The notes beneath the pieces were generated by a model that saw nothing but the letters and a program-made list of their open reading frames with translations, ran no database searches and had not been told where the DNA came from. Below are positions 1 through 6,648 of a stretch of DNA of 9,789 nt, in pieces. The stretch is from an uncultured Actinomycetes bacterium. Its GTDB lineage: Bacteria > Actinomycetota > Thermoleophilia > Miltoncostaeales > Miltoncostaeaceae. The stretch lies in contig CALMEC010000482.1 of NCBI GenBank assembly GCA_937862675.1, forward strand, positions 1 through 9,789. Direction: 5' to 3'. Both the position numbers and the translations under genes were made by a program. Numbering within the stretch: position 1 is the first letter of the stretch; every line of letters starts with the position of its first letter.

Positions 1-593
1 TCGCGGTCGGACCAGTGCGGATTGGCCGGGTTGTGCTTCAGGTGCCGGGACCACAACGCCACCGCGATCTCGGCCATGCCCATCGGCATGCCGGGATGGC
101 CGGAATTGGCCTGCTGGACGGCGTCCATGGCCAGCGCACGGATGGCGTTGGCCGAGAGCGCACCGAAGCTCATCGCCGACACGTTCATGAGCGACATCGA
201 GTACGGGCGCCGGCAGTCCGGGCCGCCGACGGTCACGCGGTGCTCCCCCTGCGCCGGGGGCACGGGCCGGGCCGAATGGACGAGCCATTCGTATCCCGGC
301 CGGTACACGTCTCGCTCGGTGCCGTACGCCTGATCCGCGTCCAGCCCCTTCGCACGGAGATAGACCACGGCGCGGGTGTCCCGGTCGAACGGCCTACCGT
401 CCCAGTTGCGCTCGATGAAGTACTGCTGGACCTCCGGACGGACGACCTCGAGCATGAAGCGCAGGTGCCCGATCACCGGGAAGTTCCGCAACAGCGAATG
501 TTTCTTCTGGACGAGATCGTAGGTGACGACCGCGAGGACACCCGCTCCGGCGATCCCCGCCGACCTCCAACCGCGTTTGCGTCGATCCGCCAC
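1..593 (-). CDS. Chimeric partial gene: FMN-binding glutamate synthase family N-terminus joined to transketolase N-terminus
   Basis: The frame reads from GTG at 593 off the left edge, showing about 197 residues. Residues 11-28 form a hydrophobic, possibly membrane-anchoring segment. Residues 25-154 carry hallmarks of the FMN-binding glutamate synthase family (GltB-like, usually around 500 residues): YDLVQKKH, LRNFPVIGHLRF, RPEVQQYFIE, DGRPFDRD, GYEWLVHS, RVTVGGPDC and MNVSAMSFGALSANAIRAL. The family would normally continue with the flavin and Fe-S barrel. Instead, after ANAIRAL (148-154) the protein continues AMDAVQQANSGHPGMPMGMAEIAVALW and then LKHNPANPHWSDR. This is the thiamine-diphosphate domain start of an E. 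coli-type transketolase. A GGAGG at 599-603, five bases upstream, supports the GTG start. Both halves are intact and in frame. I infer a chimeric join or a true fusion; the function of the fused product is unknown. Confidence 0.85.
   Translation of the reverse strand, partial: MADRRKRGWRSAGIAGAGVLAVVTYDLVQKKHSLLRNFPVIGHLRFMLEVVRPEVQQYFIERNWDGRPFDRDTRAVVYLRAKGLDADQAYGTERDVYRPGYEWLVHSARPVPPAQGEHRVTVGGPDCRRPYSMSLMNVSAMSFGALSANAIRALAMDAVQQANSGHPGMPMGMAEIAVALWSRHLKHNPANPHWSDR
132..152 (-). other. Junction between glutamate synthase-like and transketolase sequence
   Basis: These 21 bases encode ANAIRAL on the minus strand. The motif is native to both families: SANAIRAL in FMN-binding glutamate synthase proteins and ANAIRAL near the start of transketolases. 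The sequence switches family exactly here without losing the frame. That is what homology-driven recombination, or an assembler jumping between two genes sharing a short identical word, would leave. Confidence 0.7.
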
Positions 594-614
594 AGACCCC
601 TCCCCTTCCACAGG

Positions 615-643
615 ATCATGCTTCCCGGCCCCGATTCCGTCAA
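615..643 (-). promoter_or_regulatory. Sigma70-like promoter for the leftmost gene
   Basis: Read on the minus strand there is TTGACG (638-643), a 17-base spacer, and CATGAT (615-620). The -35 box matches the TTGACA consensus at five of six positions. The -10 box matches TATAAT at four of six. Transcription would begin near 608, leaving a leader of about 15 bases that contains the GGAGG ribosome binding site at 599-603, in front of GTG 593. Assigned by eye only. Confidence 0.5.
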
Positions 644-755
644 CAGGGAGTCTGATCCACCCGCCGGCCGGTCCGCCCCGTGCGTGCCACGCCAGACCGC
701 GTCCCAGGCCCGTCGGGGATCACGCGACAGGCACTGCGGCACCGTCAGGGGCGAA

Positions 756-768
756 AGACGTATCGTCT
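756..768. promoter_or_regulatory. Short palindrome upstream of sodA
   Basis: AGACG-TAT-CGTCT is a perfect inverted repeat with five-base arms, 37 bases before the sodA start. TATCGT (761-766) overlaps it and could be a poor -10 box, but no convincing -35 box precedes it. It could be an operator for a dimeric regulator of sodA, or chance. The rest of the 594-805 divergent region shows only the leftward promoter and the sodA ribosome binding site. Confidence 0.25.
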
Positions 769-805
769 GGAGTGACATCGATCGACCGCAATGAGAGGAC
801 GCACC

Positions 806-1408
<603 letters not shown>

Positions 1409-1506
1409 TGCACCCCGCCGGGGATCCCCTCGCGGTGCGGCGCCCCTCTCCGGGCCCGTCTCACCACAACGCACCGACGTCTCCGTTCTGAGGCGTCGCC
1501 ATCGTC

Positions 1507-1533
1507 GGCGCCCGTACCGCCGGTATGGGCGCC
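1507..1533 (+). terminator. Strong hairpin downstream of sodA
   Basis: GGCGCCCGTACC, loop GCC, GGTATGGGCGCC: a 12-base stem with one G-U pair in RNA, about 100 bases after the sodA stop. No T-tract follows (the next bases are TCCCGTGTCC). It is therefore not a classical intrinsic terminator, but such tail-less hairpins are common after genes in GC-rich bacteria. It may terminate transcription or protect the mRNA end. Confidence 0.5.
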
Positions 1534-1540
1534 TCCCGTG

Positions 1541-1556
1541 TCCTCCCGCCGGAGGA
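1541..1556. repeat. Second small hairpin downstream of sodA
   Basis: TCCTCC-CGCC-GGAGGA is a perfect six-base stem with a four-base loop, seven bases after the larger hairpin. It may form a tandem 3'-end structure with it. The GGAGGA arm resembles a ribosome binding site, but no start codon follows at a useful distance. Confidence 0.35.
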
Positions 1557-1617
1557 GTCCCCCTCGCCGCTTCGCCCGGGATCTCCGGCACAGGACACGA
1601 TGCCACTCGGCCCGTCG

Positions 1618-1663
1618 TCGCGGTGAGCCGTCCTCCCAAGCGTTCCGGGTCGGCTCACCGTGA
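1618..1663. repeat. Long inverted repeat upstream of the sensor-phosphatase gene
   Basis: The arms CGGTGAGCCG (1621-1630) and CGGCTCACCG (1651-1660) are perfectly complementary over ten bases. Allowing one G-T wobble they extend to 13 (1618-1630 with 1651-1663), separated by 20 bases. It ends about 80 bases before the TTG start of the downstream gene. It could be a regulator-binding site, a leader RNA hairpin, or a second terminator for sodA. No T-tract follows. Confidence 0.5.
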
Positions 1664-1741
1664 GATCTGTGCCACCATGTCGGGACGACCGGATGCGGTA
1701 TCGCCGTCACGGCCGACCGCAGGCGCCCGGTTCGCCCTCCT

Positions 1742-4738
1742 TTGCCACCTGTGACGAACCTGACACCCGTGCGGAGATTCCTTCCGCTGATCACCGCGGT
1801 CGCGCTCGCGTTCGTCGTCGCCGTCTGCTCGTTCAGCGCCTGGATCGCCGTCCGCAACGCCTCCAAGCTGAAGGCCGAGCAGCGTGAGAACCTGTCGCTC
1901 CTCACCGGCGCCATCACCACCTCGCTCTCGCAGTTCATCGACCAGCAGACGGAGATCCTGCAGGTGCTGGGCCAGAACGAGTCGTTCCAGGGCAACAACG
2001 TCTCCGCCATCGACCGGCGCCTGAAGCGCCTGGGTTCGAGCACCGCGCAGTTCGCCGGCGGGATCGGATGGATCGACGCGAAGGGCGTCATCCGCGCCTG
2101 GAGCATCTCGTCCCCCAAGCGCGTCGGCATCAACGTCTCCGACCGCAACTACGTCAAGACGGTGCTCACCGAGGGACGCCCCTCGGTCCAGATCCTCCGT
2201 GGCCGCGCCACCGAGGCCCCGGCCATCGTCATCGGCGTCCCCACCCTGTCGGCCGACGGCCACATCAGCGGGATCCTCACCGGATCGCTCCAGATCACCA
2301 CGATGCAGGATCTGATGAAGAGTCTCGCGCCCGTCGGCCGCGAGGTGCACGTGGTCGACACCGACGGCCAGGTCGTGGCCAGCGACGTCCGTGGCTCGCT
2401 GCGTCCCGTCGATCCCGCCAGTCCCTATCAGGCGATGCTGGCGGCCGGAAGCGGCATCGAGGACGGCGTCACCGGCCTCACGGGACTGCCCGGCCGTCTG
2501 ATCGCGTTCCAGGTCATGGAGCCCACCAACTGGCTGGTGGCCGTCAACGCCCCGCAGGGCGAGGTCTACTCCTCCGCCAACCAGTCGCTCATCAACGAGC
2601 TCATCGCCATCGCCGTGGCGCTTGCCGTCCTCACGCTCGGCGTGCTCCTCGCCTTCCGCCGCATCCGCATGGAACAGACGGACGGCGACGTGCGCAGCGC
2701 GTCCAGCGACCGGCTCCGCGAGACGGCTCAGCGCTTCATCGCCGCCACCACCGACGATGACGTGAACGCCATCACCACCGAGGCCGTCGCCGCCGTACCC
2801 GGCACGCGCTGGGCGGCGCTCTTCGGTCGTCCCCGTGGACGGTCCGCGACGGACGACACCGAGCATCTGACGCAGGCCGGGGACGTGCCGTCCGGGCTCA
2901 GCTCACTGCAGGCGCCGACCGTCGTGTCCGATCACATCGCCGTCCTCACCCCGGAGCAGGTCCGCCGGATCGATCCGGACGGCGTGATCCCCGACGAGAC
3001 CGTCCTCAGCGTCCCCATCCACGGAGGCGACGGCACCCAGGCGCTCCTCGCCGGCCTCGAGGGCCCCCCGTCCGAGGCCGACCTCGACGAGATCCGGATG
3101 CACGCCGAGAACGCGGTGCAGGCCCGGGAGCGGGCCGAGCTCATCCTGAGGGAGCGCACCGCCCGTGCCCGCACCGATCTCGTCGCGCGCATCACCGCCG
3201 GCGTCGAGTCCGAGATCGGCGTCGAGAAACGCATGCGGGTCCTCGCGTCCGCACTCGTGCCCGGGTTCGCCGACATGGCCGTCATCGAGATGCCGACATC
3301 GGCGAACGGGAGCCGCATCGTCGCCAGCGCCGGAGCGGCGTACCAGACGGACGACCCGATCGGGATCATCCGGTGCGCCCGTGACCTGGGCCCGTCCCTG
3401 ATCGACCCGGACGACTTTCCCGACCTCGACGTCACGGATCGCGACGCGTCGTATCTGGTCGTCCCCATGGGGCAGGCGGACGATCCCACGGCCGCGCTCC
3501 TTCTCGGCCGTCGCGCCGGCGTCCAGCCGTTCGTGGCGGATGAGCTCATGGTGGCCCGCGTCGTGGTGGACCGGGTGTCGGTCGCCATCGAGCAGCCCCG
3601 CCTCTACGAGGAACAGCGGGACATCGCGTTCACCCTGCAACGCAACCTCCTGGGACCGACGAGCGTCGCCATCGACGATCAGCTGCGTGTCGAGGCCGAG
3701 TACCGCCCCGCCATCAACACGATGTCCGTCGGCGGCGACTGGTTCGACGTGATCCACCTGGCCGACGGACGTGTCGCCCTGGCCATCGGCGACGTGGTCG
3801 GGCACGGCCTGGCCGCGGCCGCGACCATGGGGAAGCTGTCCAGCGCCCTCCGCGCGCTCGCCCTGAGCGCCGCCAACCCGGACGAGCTCCTGCGTCAGCT
3901 GGACACGTTCGCGCGGCGCTCGGACGGCGGCGGGATGGCCACCCTGGCATACCTCGTGCTGGACCTCCGCACCGGCGAGCTCGAGTACATCGTCGCCGGC
4001 CACCCGCCTCCCCTCGTGGTCGCCCCCAACGGCCGCGCCCGGTTCCTCTGGGAGGGGCGCGGGAGTCCGCTCGCGGTGTTCCGTCACGGCGATGCGTCCA
4101 TGGCGTCCACCCGGATCGAGCCGGGCAGCAAGATCATCCTCTACACGGACGGCCTGATCGAGCGGCGCGGCGAGGCCATCGACGACTCACTCGACCGGTT
4201 GCGCCATGCGGCGGCCGAGCACAACCAGGACGATCCCCGGACGATGACCCACGCGATCATCTCCGCGATGCTGGACGACCATCCGCAGACCGACGACGCG
4301 GTGACCCTCGTCGCATCGGTCGACCAGCTCGGCCGCACCTTCAACCGGACGTATCCCGCGCGCCCGGACCAGCTGGCCGAGATCCGTCAGGCCGTGGGGG
4401 CGTGGATGGCCGAGAGCGAGGCACTCGACACGACGCTCGTCCAGGACGTGCTCCTGGGTCTCGACGAGGCCGTCTCCAACGCGATCGAGCACGCCTACTT
4501 CGGTGGGTCCGACGAACCGATCTCGGTGGTGATCCGGCTGCACGAGGACAGCGATGACCTCGTCGTCACGGTCACCGACAACGGCCGCTGGCGGGCTCAG
4601 ACGACGGGACCCGACCGTGGTCGTGGACTCGGGATCATGCGACGTCTCTTCGACGACGTCGCGGTGCGGACGAACGAATCGGGAACGGAGATCCGGATGG
4701 AGAGGGCCTTGCACACCACCAGAGTGGGTGCGGACTGA
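1742..4738 (+). CDS. Membrane sensor with PP2C-type phosphatase and anti-sigma-factor kinase domains
   Basis: A 998-residue signalling protein. It has a membrane helix at 14-36, an extracytoplasmic dCache-like sensor at about 40-280, and a second membrane helix at 284-305. Two GAF-like regions follow (about 325-460 and 475-620), the first weak. Next is a SpoIIE/PP2C phosphatase domain (about 630-860) with metal-binding motifs GGDWFD (664-669), IGDVVGHG (682-689), YTDG (801-804) and DDAV (851-854). A HATPase domain (about 865-990) ends the protein, with N-box LDEAVSNAIEHA (907-918), DNGRW (946-950) and RGRGLGIM (959-966). In this family the phosphatase dephosphorylates a STAS antagonist, and the kinase phosphorylates it or binds a sigma factor. 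The STAS partner is the next gene, overlapping by one base. The start is uncertain: TTG 1742, GTG 1751 and GTG 1769 all lack a Shine-Dalgarno site, so a leaderless message is possible. No stress signal can be inferred. Confidence 0.9.
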   Translation: MPPVTNLTPVRRFLPLITAVALAFVVAVCSFSAWIAVRNASKLKAEQRENLSLLTGAITTSLSQFIDQQTEILQVLGQNESFQGNNVSAIDRRLKRLGSSTAQFAGGIGWIDAKGVIRAWSISSPKRVGINVSDRNYVKTVLTEGRPSVQILRGRATEAPAIVIGVPTLSADGHISGILTGSLQITTMQDLMKSLAPVGREVHVVDTDGQVVASDVRGSLRPVDPASPYQAMLAAGSGIEDGVTGLTGLPGRLIAFQVMEPTNWLVAVNAPQGEVYSSANQSLINELIAIAVALAVLTLGVLLAFRRIRMEQTDGDVRSASSDRLRETAQRFIAATTDDDVNAITTEAVAAVPGTRWAALFGRPRGRSATDDTEHLTQAGDVPSGLSSLQAPTVVSDHIAVLTPEQVRRIDPDGVIPDETVLSVPIHGGDGTQALLAGLEGPPSEADLDEIRMHAENAVQARERAELILRERTARARTDLVARITAGVESEIGVEKRMRVLASALVPGFADMAVIEMPTSANGSRIVASAGAAYQTDDPIGIIRCARDLGPSLIDPDDFPDLDVTDRDASYLVVPMGQADDPTAALLLGRRAGVQPFVADELMVARVVVDRVSVAIEQPRLYEEQRDIAFTLQRNLLGPTSVAIDDQLRVEAEYRPAINTMSVGGDWFDVIHLADGRVALAIGDVVGHGLAAAATMGKLSSALRALALSAANPDELLRQLDTFARRSDGGGMATLAYLVLDLRTGELEYIVAGHPPPLVVAPNGRARFLWEGRGSPLAVFRHGDASMASTRIEPGSKIILYTDGLIERRGEAIDDSLDRLRHAAAEHNQDDPRTMTHAIISAMLDDHPQTDDAVTLVASVDQLGRTFNRTYPARPDQLAEIRQAVGAWMAESEALDTTLVQDVLLGLDEAVSNAIEHAYFGGSDEPISVVIRLHEDSDDLVVTVTDNGRWRAQTTGPDRGRGLGIMRRLFDDVAVRTNESGTEIRMERALHTTRVGAD

Positions 4739-5073
4739 TGGCGCCGCTGGCCGAGGTGATACGGCATCTGGAACGCGGCGTGCCCGTCAGCGCCGTCTCC
4801 GGCGAGATCGACCTCTCGAACGTCGACACGGTCGAGATCCAGCTCCTGCGTGACGTCCCGACCGACGGCCCGTTCGTGCTCGACATGAGCGAGGTCACCT
4901 TCCTGGACTCGGTCGGCATCGCCATGCTCGACCGGATCTCGCGTCGCGTTCCGGCGATACGGCTGGTGACCACGGCGCGCAGCCCGGTCACCCGGCTCCT
5001 GGACCTCGTCGGGCTCACGCTGCCACGCCACACGACGGTGGCCGACGCCGTGGAGGACGTCTCCGGCTCCTGA
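4738..5073 (+). CDS. STAS-domain anti-sigma-factor antagonist (RsbV/SpoIIAA-like)
   Basis: A 111-residue cytoplasmic protein made of a single STAS domain. The motif SGEIDLSNVD (21-30) and the phosphorylation loop FLDSVGIAML (55-64) are clear. By alignment with B. subtilis RsbV and SpoIIAA, Ser58 after Asp57 is the expected phospho-acceptor. The family's second residue (Ser, Thr or Ala in DSxG) is Val here. Unphosphorylated proteins of this family bind anti-sigma kinases and so free a sigma factor. The ATG overlaps the stop of the preceding gene (TGATG), so the two are almost certainly translated together and form a kinase/phosphatase-substrate pair. No sigma factor follows, so the output is not visible here. 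Confidence 0.92.
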   Translation: MAPLAEVIRHLERGVPVSAVSGEIDLSNVDTVEIQLLRDVPTDGPFVLDMSEVTFLDSVGIAMLDRISRRVPAIRLVTTARSPVTRLLDLVGLTLPRHTTVADAVEDVSGS

Positions 5074-5123
5074 CCGGTCGGGGCCGGCGGGCAGCGGGGG
5101 CGTACGCGCGAACCGCACCCGGA

Positions 5124-5145
5124 TGCGGGACCGGACGTGCCCGCA
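5124..5145 (+). terminator. Weak candidate terminator after the STAS gene
   Basis: TGCGGG, a ten-base loop, CCCGCA: a perfect six-base stem about 50 bases after the STAS stop, in the convergent 5074-5235 region. There is no T-tract and the loop is long, so this may be chance in GC-rich DNA. Confidence 0.2.
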
Positions 5146-5202
5146 CGCGGCCGGCGACCGCCGATGGATCGGGACCGCGGGGAGCGCCCGGCGCCTCACG
5201 AT

Positions 5203-5227
5203 GGTCCGTCGAACCGGCCGACCGACC
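5203..5227 (-). terminator. Candidate terminator of the pyruvate dehydrogenase operon
   Basis: On the minus strand GGTCGGTCG and CGACGGACC form a nine-base stem with one mismatch and a seven-base loop, starting nine bases after the lpdA stop. Placement is right for an operon end, but no T-tract follows. The left arm is built from a CGAC repeat, so chance pairing is possible. Confidence 0.3.
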
Positions 5228-5235
5228 GACGCCGC

Positions 5236-6648
5236 TCAACGCCGGGACGCCGGCCTCAGCAGATCGGTGATGGAGCCGTCGATCCACTCCGCCGCCAGGG
5301 CGGACGTCTCGGAGAGCGTCGGGTGCGGATGGATCGCCAGCGCCACGTCCTCGGCCACGGCCCCCATCTCCAGCGCGAGGACCAGCTCGCCGATGAGCTC
5401 ACCCGCGTTCACGCCGACGATGCCGGCACCGAGGATGCGACCGGAGCCGGGCTCGGTGATCAGCTTGGTGAGCCCCTCCGGACGCCCGAGCGTCAGGGCC
5501 CGTCCGGACGCCCGCCACGGGATACGGGCGATCTCGACCTCGACCCCCTGTTCCGCAGCCGCCTCTTCCGTCAGGCCCATCCATGCGACCTCGGGATCGG
5601 TGTACGCGACGGACGGAACGGTACGGGCGTCGAACACGACGTCGTGCCCCGCGACGACCTCCGCGGCGACGCGTCCCTGATGGGACGCCCGGTGCGCGAG
5701 CATCGGGTTCCCGGTGATGTCGCCGCTGGCGAGGATGGCAGGCACGTCGGTCCGCATCGCCTCGTCCACCGCGATCACCCCGTGCGGATCGACCGTGATG
5801 CCCGCCGCGTCCGCCCCGATGTCGTCGCCGTTGGCGCGCCGCCCCACCGCCACCAGCACGCGATCGGCGACCAGGGTCGCCCCCTCTCCGCCCGTGGTGA
5901 CGCGTACGTGGAGGCCGTCGTCCTCCGCCGTGACCTCCTCCACCCGCGTGTCGACGTGGACGGCCGCGTAGCGGTCCTCGATGCGCGCGGCGAGGGGCGC
6001 GACGAGATCCGCGTCGCATCCCGTCATCAGCCGGGGAAGCGCCTCCACGACCGTCACCTCGGAGCCCAGTGCATCGTAGACGGTGGCCATCTCCAGACCG
6101 ATGATCCCCCCGCCGATCACCACCAGCCGTGCCGGGACGTCCTGGAGCGCCAGGGCCCCGGTGGAGTCCATGATCCGGGGATCGTCGGGAAGGCCCGGCA
6201 GCATGACGGGCCGCGACCCGGCGGCGACGATCGCGTGACGGAAGTCGACGTCGACCTCGCCGTCCTCCCCCGCGACCGCGATGCGTGAGGATGACACGAA
6301 CCGCCCCGTCCCGCGCACGACCGTGATCCGCCGCTTCCGGGCGAGACCGTCCAGCCCGCGGGTGAGGGTGGACACCACCTTCGCGGTTGACGCACGGAGT
6401 GCGTCCAGGTCGATCTCCGGCGAGGCGAATGTGATGCCGACGTCCCGCCCGTGCTCGGCCGACGTGATGAGCGACGCGGCATGGAGCAGTGCCTTCGAGG
6501 GGATGCACCCCACGTTGAGGCAGACTCCCCCCAGCGTGGGATCGCGCTCGATCAGCGTGACCGACAGACCGAGGTCCGCGGCCCGGAACGCGGCCGTGTA
6601 CCCGCCCGGACCGCCGCCCAGGACGGCGACGTCGACGGGATCGCTCAC
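5236..6648 (-). CDS. lpdA: Dihydrolipoyl dehydrogenase (E3 of pyruvate dehydrogenase)
   Basis: A 470-residue FAD enzyme that reoxidises the dihydrolipoyl group of the E2 component and passes electrons to NAD+. Visible are the FAD-binding GGGPGG (11-16), the redox-active disulfide in GGVCLNVGCIPSK (Cys43 and Cys48), the NAD-binding IGGGIIGLEMA, the second FAD motif ending ILASGDITG, and the C-terminal HPHPTLSE. In the last motif His442 and Glu447 are the expected catalytic pair. Length is normal. The start is GTG 6648, whose GTGA overlaps the aceF stop by four bases, a typical sign of coupled translation. The open frame continues upstream to 6789, but that part only shadows aceF in another phase and the protein homology begins at this GTG. 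It may also serve other 2-oxoacid dehydrogenases if the genome has no second copy. Confidence 0.95.
   Translation of the reverse strand: MSDPVDVAVLGGGPGGYTAAFRAADLGLSVTLIERDPTLGGVCLNVGCIPSKALLHAASLITSAEHGRDVGITFASPEIDLDALRASTAKVVSTLTRGLDGLARKRRITVVRGTGRFVSSSRIAVAGEDGEVDVDFRHAIVAAGSRPVMLPGLPDDPRIMDSTGALALQDVPARLVVIGGGIIGLEMATVYDALGSEVTVVEALPRLMTGCDADLVAPLAARIEDRYAAVHVDTRVEEVTAEDDGLHVRVTTGGEGATLVADRVLVAVGRRANGDDIGADAAGITVDPHGVIAVDEAMRTDVPAILASGDITGNPMLAHRASHQGRVAAEVVAGHDVVFDARTVPSVAYTDPEVAWMGLTEEAAAEQGVEVEIARIPWRASGRALTLGRPEGLTKLITEPGSGRILGAGIVGVNAGELIGELVLALEMGAVAEDVALAIHPHPTLSETSALAAEWIDGSITDLLRPASRR

Larger units (their letters stand above)
1409..1741. other. Gene-free stretch between sodA and the sensor gene
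   Basis: This 333-base region contains no credible coding sequence. It holds two adjacent hairpins (1507-1533 and 1541-1556), probably related to sodA 3' end formation, and a long inverted repeat (1618-1663) upstream of the sensor gene. I found no clear -35/-10 pair and no Shine-Dalgarno sequence before the downstream gene. Confidence 0.7.

Noticed and set aside
791..805. ATG 791 as an earlier start of sodA
   Set aside because: It would add MRGRT, absent from the family, and would place the AGAGGA ribosome binding site inside the gene. GTG 806 fits better.
1655..4087. Two long minus-strand open frames (1655-2866 and 2903-4087) over the sensor gene
   Set aside because: Both are antisense shadows of a clearly conserved coding sequence, with biased composition and no recognisable domain.
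5165..5176. Small palindrome CCGATGGATCGG
   Set aside because: Two-base loop and five-base arms; cannot form a stable hairpin and has no clear role.
5219..5230. CGAC repeated three times
   Set aside because: Only three short units in GC-rich DNA; not a meaningful tandem repeat by itself.
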